From assembly GCA_947652115.1 (NCBI GenBank), contig OX393569.1, forward strand, positions 1,141,315 through 1,205,314: a stretch of DNA of 64,000 nt. Reading direction: 5' to 3'. Positions 42,757 through 56,000 of the stretch are shown in pieces (the stretch's first letter is position 1; each line of letters opens with the position of its first letter). The position numbers were made by a program, and so were the translations under genes. Origin of the DNA: Blastomussa wellsi (lineage: Eukaryota > Cnidaria > Anthozoa > Scleractinia > Plerogyridae). Below the pieces are notes generated by a model. It was not told the DNA's origin. It was given only the letters and a program-made list of their open reading frames with translations, and made no database searches.

Positions 42757-45700
42757 ATGAATATAATGGAAATGGAAACCTACATGAAACCAAATATGAA
42801 CCAGTCACACGAAACTGGAGAAGAAAGCGATCACAAGACTGATGAATTAGGGGCGAAGACATTGATCAAGACCTTTGGATCATACACCACTCTTCATGGC
42901 TTCCACTTCCTCTCCGACTCTAACTCTACCATCCGTCGCATCATGTGGCTTGTGTTGATGATCATCTGTCTTGCTGTACTAGCTGTTAACGTCAAGGAAA
43001 ATTACGCAAAACTGCGTCGACATGATAGCTTGGTGACAAAGGATGTCGAGCATTCAAGAAGACTGCTATTTCCAGCCGTCAGTATTTGTAATCTAAACAT
43101 GCTACAAAAAAACAAAATACGTGGTACCGACGCTCAGTTGTACTTAGACGGTATCGATCAGCTCAAGACAGAGTATATGGAAGATGCTGCTACGGAGCGA
43201 CCGCAGCATCGGGCTAATATTAATGTTTCGTTTGACATAGAAGAGTCCGTGAGAGAGGCTGGGCATAACCTGTCAACCATGATGAAGCTTTGTTTGTGGA
43301 GAGGACAAAAATGTGGGGTGGAGAATTTTACCACATTTGTGTCGTTTTACGTAAGTATACAGTGCATAAAGGTCTCCCAGTTGCTGTACTGAAATTATAA
43401 GGTTTCAGTTTCCCCTTTATCCACCTGAAGAAGAGAGGCACTGTGAGAGTAAAGTGTTCTGCCTAAGAACACAACACAGTGCCCCGGCCGAGGCTCGAAC
43501 TCGGACCGTCCGATCCTGAGTCCTGCGCACTGAGTGCATGCAAATAATAACAAATAACTTCCGCCACACGGAAAAATTTTTGTTATAAAATAAAATAGTA
43601 TTTTTCTTAATTTTTTTCAATAAACAAATGCGATTGCAATGGAAACTACAGCCACGTGCAATTTGCTTTTATATTCACCCTATCGAATAAAAGTTTGGCT
43701 TTTTTGTCTTGTGGAGTTATAGTTTACAAAAGAGTGAAGGATTTCATTCAAATATGTTAATTTCGGTGTCATCTTCAGAATTCAAGATCAACATTTGCCG
43801 CCTTTTCAGTTAATTTCTTTTGTACAAGGGTCTAGAAGTTTCCATAAAAAAGACTCTACATTGATTTGGTTTGACATGTAATAATCAACAATGCCATGTC
43901 CACCATGCAGAGCTAACAGTAATTACTAATTTGGCAAATTGAGTTTTTGCTAACAATTGTCGCCACTCAAAATATTTAACAATTAGATTATGAGCTCGAG
44001 ATTTCTATCGCGTGATAGTTGACGAGGGCGCACGGCCGCGGAGTCAACTATCACGCGATAGAAATCTCGAGCTCACAATCTAATTGTTTTAGTATAAATC
44101 TACTAGTCGTGGCGACTTTTGTCTTTTCTGGAACAGCCTCGACCAGTAAACTGTTTAAATCTCCTTCACGGACATTTCGAAAACGTTAAAAAGCGGCCGC
44201 CATTTTGTTGACAACCGCACTGCTATCTATCACAGAAAAGATAGTGGGTAGCGTATATTAGCCAATCAGAGAACGGCATTCGTGATAGAACGCTAGTAGA
44301 TTTATAATAAAAATTATTATTACACAACTAAACTAAGGTACTCAGAGGACATTGCCGGCCCAATATAAGAGCATAGGCGACAAATATAAGCTATAGATAA
44401 CTCAGCATTTCATACTGTAATCCTAAATGTCTTATGCTTGCTGATAACAGCGTGGTTTATGCTACACTTTCAACTCTGGCGCTCCAGGACATCCTCTTCT
44501 TGACGTCACGTCATCCGGGCTATCGCAAGCTTTGAATCTCATAATAGATGTGCAGCCAGATGAGTATTATGGTCCATTTAGTTATGAGGGAACTGGACTC
44601 AAAGTGTTGCTCCATGAGCAAAAAGAGTGGCCAGAAATGGAAAACCTCGGAGTAGACGTCACACCGGGTTACAACACCAATATAAGGATACAGAGAAGTA
44701 AGGTGATTATATCAATGCACAAGCTAAAAGATAGATTCGGCATGTAAATGGCTCGTGGCTCAGACAGACCGGAATAGTAATCGCCGTCCTTCCTTCATGA
44801 TGTGACGTAAAAAAATGAATCAATTTTAAAAAATTGCAGCCTTGATGCCAAAAACGCACTTCCATCTTAGTGCCCTATTTAGTTTGCTGTATATCATGAA
44901 GCCCAAAGACGGTTATATGCCACAGAGCCCGAAGACCTGCATTTTCGAGTTTTCCCGTTCCCCAACTTTCTCACTCTTACGAAGTGAGTAAATATCTGGA
45001 TAAAAAAAACCCTTCTTATTCGAAGTTAAAATTCCAGGGGAGCTGAACTATAAAACGAGAGACAAGAGGAATAGAAAAGATAGATCACAACTGGGGGTTA
45101 CTCGCGAAGTATCCAATTTGGCACTCTGTCACAGTCCTTTAACTTGGTTGTTTCACGTTAGAGAAGTTGGGGAAAAAGTCAATCTCTTGACCTCGACCAA
45201 AAGCTCCGAGAAGGTTTTAACTTTTGTTGAATTGGCACGTGACGTAAAATATCTTTTTAAGTGATTTTGTTGCAAGGCCGGTGACAGCAATCGAGTTCCG
45301 TATTGCTTTGCAGGTGACCAATCTTGAGCCACCTTACAAGCCGCCATGTGGCACGAGGAAGTTAGTGACGAGCACAACATACTCAACAAGCACATGCTTG
45401 CACGAATGTTTCCAAACGCAACTTATGGACGCGTGCAAATGTCGGTTTCTTGGAATGCCTGTTGGAGGTATTGTACTTTTGTATGCGTACCATATTCAAT
45501 AGGCTACCCTTTTCAAACAAGTTTTTTTCAATTGGTGTATATCAGATGGAAGAAGTGTAACTAAGTTGCTGAAAGGGGCTCAGTGACGTCACCGTGAATG
45601 AAGTCCGCCAATGGCGGATCCAGACTTCTTTCTAAGGTTGGAGCCCGAAAAAGTTTCCTGCCCTCCGACCTTAAATTAAGGTGGGACTCCAAGAAATTTT

Positions 45701-48700
45701 CGGGCCTTCGAGCCTTCAAATTTTCGCCCATAACAGGGAGAGGGTAGGGGGGAGGGGGCCTTCTCTAGATCCACAGTGTATAAAATTTTCTTCAATTTGC
45801 AGAATACACCAAAGAGGAAACAATAAACAGACAAGACTTGGAATAACAATAAGCGATAAGGATTTGCGGCACTCGGTTCCCGATCGACTATGCATAAAAA
45901 CACGTGTTCAATAATTTTGCTTTTCAGGCGAGTTCAATGTATCAAATTTTTGCAGCACAGTGGAGATGAGAAACTGCATCATGCCCACCTCTGGTTTGTA
46001 AAAGATATATTCTTTTATGTAATACGGACGAAACAGCTGTCTTGGTTGCAACCTTACTTTATCTGTTTCTGTTGTGTTGATGTCTAGCAAGAACAACTTT
46101 AATGTAGCTGTAGTATACCAGCTTTGCAGTTTTCTTCATATTTCAGTTGAATTGCTGACGTCAGCACAAATGGCTATTTATATATTCTAATTTATTATGT
46201 TTTATATGATAACCAAATCAATGCGCGTGTTGTGATTGGTCAATCAGCTATGGTTTATTGTGCCCGTAAACTCATGGAAAAATCGCACATTTTCTGAATT
46301 ATTATATAAAAGCAATAGACCACAAGTTACTATGGTTTATAGGCTGATAAATAATGCACGCGGGATGTTGGTAGAACACGAGAAGAATTTGTAAATCACA
46401 AGCCACAGGCGAGTGATTTACATATTGTCTGTCTATTGCTTAAACAATTTATTATGTTTATTTTAAGACAAACTTAATCCAAGTGAATGCGACTGTCCCG
46501 TTCAGTGTGAGAAGATCAAGTACGGCTATCAGTTGTCATCCGCATATTTCCCGTCACCTCACTTCTGGGATACTGTTTTCCAGCTGTTGAATGAAAGTGA
46601 TAACACGACCACATCAGATGCTCTACAGGGGTTAATCAGGCTAGTATTCGCGTCGAGTTTTCTACCTCTTGTGAATTGATTTTTATCACGTTTTCTTCTG
46701 ATTGGGCACTCCGCCAACCCAGGGTAAAATGCAGGGGCGGATCTAGGGGGAGGGTGCAGGGGGTGCGCGCAACCCTCGTCCATCTCCCAGATGACCTACG
46801 ACTTTCTGATATAACTATTATTCTGCCTACGTCACTCATCGATTACGTCATTCCTTAGTGGTGCACCACTCCTAAGAAAAATCCTGGATCCGTTCCTGAA
46901 ATGAGGCATCAGTGGTAATCTAAATTCCTTTAGAGATGTCGCTCATTACTTCCCCTGATTCGTAAATTGTTTCAATTCAAAAAATCCAAAAAGGATTTCT
47001 CTGTCCTTGTGTATACATGCAGTTGATCATGACCCGACGTATACGTACTTTTGTGGTGTTTGTGTGTGGAAGTAAAACCTGTACAAACACCACTGACATG
47101 CCTGCTTAGAGTTGGAGGTCACGATATTTAATTTCAGGTAATTCGGTTTACTTAATAAATTCAGTCGTGCCAGTTCTTGCAAATCTTCGTTGAACCACTC
47201 GAGACGTTTCCGACTTATTTCATCCAATTAAAAACTTGCGCGAGAGATCGCGCTGAAAGTAATCGCGCGAGGAAATACGCCATGGTTTTACATGAAGTGT
47301 TGGCCTCCGAATTAATGAGTTGGGACCTTGGGAGAACGATAACGACTGCTTGCTATTATAGAAAATTCCAAGGGTATTTATGAATCAAACAAGCAATACT
47401 ATTGTTTGAGAGAATTTATTATATGCACTGTTCATTATTAGGAGAGTTGTGTGTCAGTTTTAGTGGTGCTAACGTTCCGCCCAACCAGCAACCAACCACA
47501 AAGGCCTCGCTGCTGAGAACCAATCAGGAAGCACAGCCAAACCAGTTTTAAAACCGGCTTAAAATGGCGGACGTATCTTGTGAAGAATCGTTTAAAACAG
47601 GTCAAACCGGTGTCTATAGGAAGTCCGGTCTAAGGGCCCTGCCCACCAGCCAGGGAAAAGGCCCTGGGAACGAGGTTGATTCTACTCATGTCTCATTCTC
47701 GTCCCCAGAGCCGATTGTCCCTCTTAGCCGGCTGGGCCTGTGCACGAGGAACAAGTAGCCCTGGGGACACACGATTTGATTCGCTGAAATCAAACAAAGG
47801 GAGTCCAATCACATCAGTCGTTTTAAACGTGCTAACGATAAAGGAGTTTAAAACGGCTGATGTGAATGGACTCCCTTTGGCCCTGGGGACGAGAATGCTC
47901 ACGTCTCGGAGGTGAGATTTCGTCATCAACAAATTCGCTTGTCCCCCCCCCCCCCGCCCCCCTACACACACACAAACACTGAATTGCCAGCTCCTAAATT
48001 TCAAACTGACAGAGAAACAGTCTAGCAGCGATCCTGTCCTCACAACGAGGCTCACGTTCTTTTCTTTTTTTAATAGAAAACGTGTACTAAAGTTGAACAT
48101 TTTCTACGAAAGTTTGTCAACTGAGGTAACAAAAGTAAAGGCGGCCTACGATATCTATGACTTCGGATGTAAGTAGAGGAGCGTTCTTCTCAGCTCAAGA
48201 TGTTAATTCTCCTTAATCCTTGGCATCCATTCCCTTTAATTTTTTTATGAGAATTTTTGTGGTAATATAAGTCACGATGTTCATAAACAACATGCCCCCC
48301 TGTTTATGTGTAATGTTATTATATACAGCAATGGGACGTTTGACCTACTCTGTGTGGCAGCCATAAAAAGGGGAGGGGAGGGGAGGGACAAACGCGAATA
48401 ATTAGTGGGAAACTTCTCTTTCTTGTTCATTTTTGCCATTGTAAGTTTAATTTCCCGATTTTGCGCTGTTAATCATGTTGTTGGTGCTACCCTTTTGCCG
48501 CCCGCTATCGGCGCTGGGTAGTTTGTCCTTGATTATTCTTAAAGTTAAAATATCAAATATTCACACGTCTTTTAAGATTTAACGTAAATAAAAAACGCCA
48601 AAACCGATGGAACACCTGTCGGTGCTTCTATGTTGTTCGGAACGTTACTAGATCGAGTTTTGGGGCAAACTTAATTTTTTTCGTGGGGGGGGGGGCAATT

Positions 48701-48966
48701 TTTCGGGGGGGAATTTTTTTCCGGAGGGGGGTAATTTTTTTTCGGGGGAGTGGAGCAGAAAATGTCCAGCTAAACAAATGTTTTGTTTTGCTTTCTTTTC
48801 AGCGGATATGGGTGGAACTATGGGATTGTTCCTCGGCTGCAGTCTTTTGACATTGTGCGAATTCTTAGATCTGCTAATAATGGCTTTGATTGATTGTTAC
48901 GCAGCAAGAAAACATAATTCAAAGAAGATCAATCACGAACCAGTAGCGACTCGTGATTTAGCGTGA
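42757..48966 (+). CDS. ASIC-like DEG/ENaC ion channel, 494 aa, seven exons
   Basis: Amiloride-sensitive sodium/acid- or peptide-gated channel subunit of the plasma membrane; subunits of this family form trimers. Exons: 42757-43350, 44451-44702, 45314-45467, 45928-45993, 46468-46630, 48077-48168, 48803-48966. They sum to 1485 nt (495 codons) with all phases matching; the exon 5 donor (GTTAAT) is weak. TM1 is IMWLVLMIICLAVLAVNV (~70-88), followed by FPAVSICNLN (post-TM1 signature). Extracellular Cys-rich motifs are GLCYTFNSG, PPYKPPCG, CLHECFQ...CKC, FCS...NC and CDCPVQCEKIKY. Pre-TM2 reads AAYDIYDFG..DMGG, and TM2 is GLFLGCSLLTLCEFLD with the GxS selectivity filter (GCS). Length ~490-500 aa is typical. 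Gating ligand unknown. Confidence 0.9.
43977..44086. repeat. Long hairpin (MITE-like) in a DEG/ENaC intron
   Basis: CAATTAGATTATGAGCTCGA... and its inverse form ~43-bp arms with one mismatch, around a G/C-rich loop (GAGGGCGCACGGCCGCGGA). It is flanked more distantly by ATAAATCTACTAG (~44094) and CTAGTAGATTTAT (~44291), which could mark a larger element. Confidence 0.7.
46732..46898 (+). mobile_element. GGATC-type MITE (167 bp) in a DEG/ENaC intron
   Basis: Ends CAGGGGCGGATC and GGATCCGTTCCTG, with the same interior order as 21469-21638 (CGACTTTCTGATATAACTA, CATTCCTTAGTGGTGC). It lies in the intron after exon 5. Confidence 0.65.
47795..47882. repeat. Inverted repeat (~35-bp arms) in a DEG/ENaC intron
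   Basis: AAAGGGAGTCCAATCACATC...GTTTTAAAC and its near-exact inverse flank a short AACGATAAAGGA centre. It is embedded in a longer inverted arrangement with CTCGTCCCCAGAG (~47699) and CCCTGGGGACGAGAATG (~47880), i.e. a foldback MITE of roughly 200 bp. Confidence 0.6.
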
Positions 48967-51900
48967 ATCACTCATGATTGTCAGTTAACCCACTGGCTCC
49001 CTTGTCGGACAAAACCGCGGCCATGACGAACCTTGCCCTTTGTTCCGCTTCTGACGTCATCATTTTTTACCGAAAAAGGCATCACTAATACTCAATCTCT
49101 GCAGGACGAAAAGATCTTTCCAATGATACCCACATCACAGTGACAGAGTTAATTGAGCACGAAATACACACGGAAATGTTTAGAAATTTGAGTGAAAAAC
49201 TCAGATGAAAAATTGCCTCAACTACCCTTGGCTACTCCATGGCACGAATTTCCTGTTTGGATGGCGCTTTCTCGGGAATTTTTGGACTGAAGGCAAGCCC
49301 AGTAGAAGGCCAACAATTGCAGCAAAACGATAAGAAAAGGAGAAAATGGAAAAAACGAAAAGCCTAAAGATGTAGGTCACTTTTCAACATGCGCATGCCC
49401 GAGCAAAAGTATCACAAAACACGACGCTCGTGGAAAGACAGGCATTTTTTCATGTTGCAAAGTTAAAGGATTGTTTTGAGTATTTGGGAGCAGATTAAGC
49501 TCACAAATGACCATAAAACTATGTCCAAAAGAACGCTTTTTTCAAAAAACTCTGGGCGACAATGGGTTGATTTAAACATTAATATCTCGGTTACAGCTTT
49601 ATAGATTGTTCATGCTCATGATCAGCTTCAGGCTACTCGACTTGTTTTACCTTCCTTCTGTTCTTTTGGGAATTTAAATTTCCAAACAATTGTTGAAAAC
49701 TCAATTTCAATTTGTTTATTTTAAAGTTTACCGTGACCATTATTTTTCTTCTTATTTACGTTAAAATTAAGGATCAAGTGAGGAAGTTAAAACACGAAAG
49801 GAATGCAAGCTAGCTTTTATTATATAGTATACATTCCTAAAGCAAAACAACTGAAATTACGTATACTAGTAACACATTTTCCATGTCAATGTTTGAACGC
49901 GCTATATAATTCAAGTCACGGATGTCGACTGACACCGGACGCCTATACAACAACAAGCTTTATAGTTTGACGCCAAGCAGGAACGAGTAAGAAGTCAGGG
50001 TGTAAAGGGTCGCTACCTAGCCTGCTGGCAAGTTCTCTTTGAGCTAGCTATAGGGTACCAGTATTGCCAGTGGCGGATCCAGGGGGAGGGTCGGATGGGT
50101 GCGGACCCCCCCCCCCCCCTACTATTTGTTTGACGCTAAAATTCTCGACAGGATCGTCTATTATTATTCAACTTTGGACCTCCCTATCAAAAATTCCTGG
50201 ATCCGCCCTGATTGCGCGAGAGCCACAAAGGCCAGGGCGCAACACCGGAACTACGTTCCCTGCTCTTTTCGAACGGTGGTCATGCAAGCTTCTTTCCACG
50301 GCGGGGATCAAGCTAAGTTCCGCTTGCTTGTTTAAGAAATGTACGAGTCAATGCCAACGGCTTAAAGTCATTATCCAATAAGTCATTCATCTTAGCTGAG
50401 ACAAGTTCAGTTAGACGCTGAAACGCAGCCAGGATGATTTTATCAGTCACTTTGATCCTATAAAAAAATCTCGTTAATGCGTCACACTGTGTAAAATCAA
50501 TGGTATAAATAAATAGACTGAAAAATGACAAAAAACGCGAGTTTGGGCATAACCCTTCTCCAGCAGCCTGTGAACAGACGCCCTGGCGAGGATGGAGTGA
50601 AAAGAAGGCGGGGAGAAAGATAGCGGAACAGGAAAGCGAGGGTGGAGGTTAGCCGCAGCCTGTTCGCAGGCTACTTCTTCAGTAATATACCATTAGAAGA
50701 TTGAAAATAGTTCAAAATGCGCGAACGCGCGAAATCCGGACGAGACGCGAAACATTATTTTGTTTATGCCCTCTGGTTTCGTCCGAGACGTTTGCGCTTG
50801 TGTTTGTCTTTGTGACCTGCACTATATGACACTTTTGATCACCATTTTTATCGCATGTTTTACTTTAGTTACGGCTATGGAGCATGGTACGAAGTGCAGG
50901 TACGAAACTCCGCTCCTCTTCAGTGAGACGGCGACAGATAGTAGCCACTGAGTTCTTTGTGATATATGTTTAATATTCTTATACAAGCAATTTCCGTTCG
51001 ATCTTAATTCTTTTTTGTCTGCATGAATGAGGTGAAAAATTCATCTCTTTTTTTCTTTTTTGGTCTGAAATAGGTCTGTAGGCTCAAAAGCTCAGCGTTT
51101 CCCAGAGATTTTGGCTTTAGTTTGGAAACGGGAAAACAATGAGAACGTTTCGGCGACGTGAAACATCAGGCGAGAAATCCGTCTCTGTCAGTCTGCCCAG
51201 ATTCTACACGCGAGCATGCAGTAATAGAACAAAAATCCTTGAGAAAAACAAAGTTTTGGGGGGGCATCTTTCTCAGCAACGACTTGATTTGATTTTCCCC
51301 GTTGGTCGGCACCGCTCTCTTCAAATAATAGCGTGCTGACTTTCTATCCCCTTGCCACCCGATCCGATGAATAACCGAACGTAGCGACTTTTTCTTTCAA
51401 GAGATTTTCCAAATTTTGGCTGCTGTGCGAAAATTGGGGCGAGAGGGTCGCCTTCCTGACCAACCCGAACGAGGTTGAATGCCCGAGTAGACTGCTCAAA
51501 GCATCCGCTGACATTTAACACTGAAGGCTCTTATGAGTTACAAATCAACGTGCTTCAGAACTTGAGGAAGGTTTGTGGCAAAGTTTTACGTTTATATTTC
51601 ACGCTGGTTGAGAGATTTGTCAACCAAAAGATGGTGAGTATCGACATTTTATCATTATAAATCCTGTAAACCCTTTTTATGTGACTTGGGCAAAACCATT
51701 CACCCGGCAATTCGCACGACGATCGCTGCTTCTACTTAATATTTTTCGTATACCTAAGCTTAATTTTTAAATCTTTTAGTCATTTGCTTTTAGATATAAA
51801 CTGTTTTATATGTGGGTTGAAAACATTAATTAACTTCAACCCTTTCCAATCGATCGGCCCTGTGATGCGGAAGGAATTCTTTAAATAATATCCACTCGGC

Positions 51901-51975
51901 ATCCATGGAAAGCAGGCTAACTTAATTTATTGCTATTTTCTTTATTTATTTTATTTATTTATTCATTATTTAATA
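48967..51975. other. Intergenic region between DEG/ENaC and the retroelement fragment
   Basis: No gene is supported. It includes a GGATC MITE-like copy (50067-50210) with a poly-C tract. The remaining frames are short and lack splice context or motifs. Confidence 0.4.
50067..50210 (+). repeat. GGATC-type MITE, shortened copy
   Basis: Bounded by CCAGTGGCGGATCC and CCTGGATCCGCCCTG, with a 15-base C tract inside. Part of the interior found at 21469 is missing. Confidence 0.5.
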
Positions 51976-52620
51976 TTATATGTACATCCGTTTTATTATA
52001 TTTTTTATAAAATTTGATCTTCGTAAAACAGTGCTCAATACATAGAAGCAGAGCGAAGTATGTTGTGGGAGAAAAATCAAATAAACTACTAGGTCATCCC
52101 TACAAGCCTGTTTCGTGGTTGCCCACTCATCAGGGGATGTAATGACAGCGGTGGCAACGGCGGTGCTATCAGCCTGTGTAGATGCATTTAGGATGCGTTT
52201 GTTATGGTTGTCGATTATTTGTTTGGGTTTGTCCATGGAGCTGTAGCTGATCTTGATGGTGTTTCGGTTGAAGATTCTTCTGAGCTTGTGATCTTTGGGA
52301 AAGTGCTTGTCTATTAGTGCGAGGAATTTGTGCCCGATGTTGGTGCTGGTGCTCTTGCTAAAAGGAGGGTTGTACCAGAGGATGTTATTGCGTTGTCGGT
52401 TTTTCCGTTTCTTTGCTTTGGGTGGTTCGTGCTGTAGTGTGTAGCGGTATCCGCTTTCGTCGAGTGCTTTCTGGTATGGGGGGGCTGCCTGGTCAAAGGA
52501 TGCTTTGTCGGATGATAGGGATGATAGACGTTTGTTGATGCCGGCGGGAATGTTCTTTGTGGTGATCGGCGGGTGGTTGCTCTCGCGGTGAACGTATTGT
52601 AGAGAAGTGTTTGGCTTCAT
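51976..52620 (-). pseudogene. Retrotransposon ORF fragment (probable Penelope-like or related RT polyprotein)
   Basis: A 214-aa frame with sequence I associate with reverse-transcriptase polyproteins common in cnidarian genomes: MKPNTSLQYVHRESNHPP..., NIPAGINKRLSSLS, QRNNILWYNPPFSKST, then NRNTIKISYSSMDKPKQIID. No RT catalytic motif is within the fragment; it would be the part downstream of the palm. The upstream polymerase and the downstream nuclease are absent, so it is a broken copy. The family assignment is from memory. Confidence 0.5.
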
Positions 52621-53061
52621 GTATTTACATGAATGCCTGATGTTTTTTACCGAGTTTAAATAAAGTTACTTGACTTGATCTGAAAATAATCATGTACGTA
52701 GCCATCGTACATAAGCTCTAATACATGTACGTAAGCTTATTTTAAAACATGCTTTATCATACAAGTGGTTCGTAATAAAGCTTCCGTATTCGTCATTTCC
52801 ACATCTACAGTAATACGCATTGTTTGTTCCCCCCCCCCCCTTCCTTGGGACGACTGTAAATGGAAATGGCGTATGATGAAACTTTTATTTCGAGTTAGCA
52901 TGAGCCAGATGAGGGAAAAGTATCAAGCAATGTTCTTTATGATTTTGCAAAATAATTCTTAAATATCCCACATAATTTCACAGCATAACAATGTTGTGAA
53001 TCACAGCTGTGTGTGTGGGGCCATCGGTGTAATTGCTTATTAAACCATCATTTGTATACAG
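52621..53061. other. Region upstream of the EIF3I body
   Basis: It contains the intron acceptor for the exon at 53062 and probably the 5' UTR/ATG exon of EIF3I, which I could not place: the ATG would be directly followed by a GT donor. A poly-C tract lies at ~52830. Confidence 0.35.
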
Positions 53062-56000
53062 AAACCACTTATGTTGCACGGCCATGAGCGTTCAATAACT
53101 CAGATCAAGTACAACAGAGATGGGGACTTGCTATTTTCTTCTGCAAAAGACACAAAACCAAATGTTTGGTACTCATTAAATGGAGAAAGGCTTGGAACAT
53201 ATAATGGCCATGGTGGTGCTGTGTGGTGCATTGACGTCGATTGTATCCTTGAAAATAATGCACAACATGTACATTAAAATGTACCCTGCGAGCAGAGTCT
53301 CTTCAATCTTTCAATGAAGAGGCAGCAAGTGGTGGTTTGCCCCTGTCAGTTGGATTTTTAACCAGTTTTCTGTATGTTCATTTAAAAGTATCTCTTTCCC
53401 ACGTTTGACTTGCATACCTGGGTCCTGAATTTCATTATTAGCCATATATTATTTTTGTTGTTTGTAATTTTTAGTTATTTGGAAATGATAGTCGATATAC
53501 TACTTATTGTATCGCTACAAAACAAGACCACTATAAAACAAGCAATGATGGTATGTGATCTTACCATACCAGTGATAATTAAACTCCAAGGGGAATAACA
53601 AAAGCAACGGTTTATTTCAATAATCAGGATACGTTATTTGTTTAATCAGATTTTAACCTAATATTTGCCCTGCATCCACAACAGAAACCATGATAATAAT
53701 AATAATAATAGCTTTTGTTTTGTTGTTTTTCCCGAAATACAGTGCACGTATATATTATGGTCATGAATGCTCATTGGTCAAGAAAAAGGACGGCTGTATT
53801 CGCAGGCTACTGTTTATAATGGAAACAAAAACATACATGTATAGCATTCATTGATATAATGTAATCAGTAATTTACAAGTTTTTAAAATTTTATTTATTA
53901 TAATTCCTTAACTTAAGCTCCTATTATCCACAGGGGAAACACAGCATTTTATTTCAGGGTCAGCAGATAACAGCTTGAGATTCTGGGACTGTGAAACAGC
54001 CACAACATTATCTAAATTTGAGACAAGAACTGCTGTCAGGGCATGTGGCTTCTCATATTGTGGTACAAAGGTCATGATTACTACAGACAGGCAGATGGGA
54101 CATGACTGTGTGCTTATGTTGTATGACATTAGGGAAGGTTAGTAAATTTGATGCCTGGCAACTGCAAATAGCTGTTATTATGTCTCCACCTGGTCAGCTC
54201 AGTTGGTTGAGCGCCAGACTTCCATGCAGGAGGTCGAGGGTTCGACTCCCCTGATCAGGCCAACTCTCAGGGTCTTAAAATTAACTGAGGAGAATGTGCT
54301 GCCTTTGCGATGGCACCAGCAAAATTAATGGTTAAACATTCAAGTCTTCTTGGACAAGGACGATAAACCGTGGCCCCGGCTCCTGTATCTTCAGTGTTAC
54401 ATGGCTAGCAGGGGCTGTTAATGAACGCACACACTTCTCGCAAAGAGAAGGGCACAGCATTCCAGGTGTTGTGGTCTGGCCTTGATTCGTGTTCTATGTT
54501 TCATGGGTTGGTGCTTTAATAAGGGCTGTGAAGCCTGTTTGCGCCTTTCTCCCTTGGACTGATTTGGCCAAAACATCCCCTACATACTACTTAATGCTAC
54601 AATCCTTAATGTTGCACTCTACCGCTAAAAATTCAGTGTACTAAAGCACTGTACAAAATTCACTTAAACTAGTGTAACACAGGTAGTGTGAGCAATTCCC
54701 TTCAGCAGCATTATAATTTTTCCTTGCGCATTTCCAGTGTTATAAAACAATTGGTTCATGCTTTTGACATGTAGCTGTCATGTAACTCCCGACATCAGTT
54801 ATGGTCTCAGAAAGTTTTTCAGACTGCACTCCAGAAGCTAGAGTTGCTTTTGGCTATCACCTTGAGCCACTTGGCATAATGCATACTTTGCCCTTTGTGC
54901 AACCAGAGCCTTTTCTTAGCCAATCTTGCATTTTTTAAATCTACATGTAACACTTGATATTTTTTCAAAGGTTCCAAGGAGCCTTTTCTTGACATACCGA
55001 TTGAAGGACCTAAAGTGACGGCAGCCCTCTGGGGTCCTTTAGACCAGTACATAATCACAGGCCATGAAAATGGAGATCTTTGCCAGTGGGATACAAAGGT
55101 TAACAATTATTTATTACCAGCAGACGGTCAACTGTCATCCAACAAATAACTGACAGTCTACCAACATGTTACTTACAGTTCGCTACTGCTTAATTTTGAC
55201 TGTATTGTTGTTATAGTAATAGAGATAAACACAAGAAGTTGCGTACCAAAACAAAACTTGACCATATATATAGCAACATACATTTGTACACTGTACCCGA
55301 CTAGTACTGCACCCAAACTTTAAACCATCTTGACTTATAAATGATCTCAACCAAGAATTTTGGAGAGAAAATGTATGCTTTTAAGAGTTGAACTTGCATT
55401 TATGACTTTACCTTTGTTTGCGTGATTATATGAAGAATCCTTCATGAATAAAATAATTATCACATTTTGCGATATGATGTGAGCAGTTTAGTTGCTAGTC
55501 TTCAGCGCCTCTGACAAAAACAGAAAAAAGGCTGGCAACCACAAAAATGCAAAAGACCATAGCACAGTTATACGTGTGGATCCTGTTGTGTTCATTACTT
55601 TATGATTGTGCTTCAACACTGACTAGATGTGAGCTACATGTAAATGTGAAACATTTATGTAAACTGTGATTGATTTCATGTTGATAGTGGTTTATAGTTT
55701 ATATCTCAAGATAGCTTGCGTCTTAGTGTGCCCTTGAAACAGAATAACTGTTTTCAGGGCTTCTGATAATTCGCAGGGAAAAAAGTCAAATTTAGCGGGA
55801 TTTGCAGAGACAAATTCGGGGAAAAAACGGCCGATTATTAAAGCATGCATGATTAAAGAGTTATACTTGGGTTGCCCAAGAAGAAAACCCGCTAGTGGTA
55901 GGGTGGACGTCTTGAACCCGAGATCTCCAAGTTACAAGTCCAGCTCCCTAAACCACTCAGCCAGGAATACATATACATGTATGTACACAAGGAATATTTT

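Noticed and set aside
45803..45900. Possible DEG/ENaC exon after acceptor TTTGCAG at 45802
   Set aside because: In the required phase it hits a stop after ~14 codons; the exon at 45928-45993 supplies the conserved Cys motif and keeps the frame.
50064..50381. 105-aa frame with a poly-Pro run
   Set aside because: Generated by the C tract of a GGATC MITE copy.
54189..54260. Functional tRNA gene
   Set aside because: The anticodon stem does not pair, and a SINE body shared with 10099-10325 follows.
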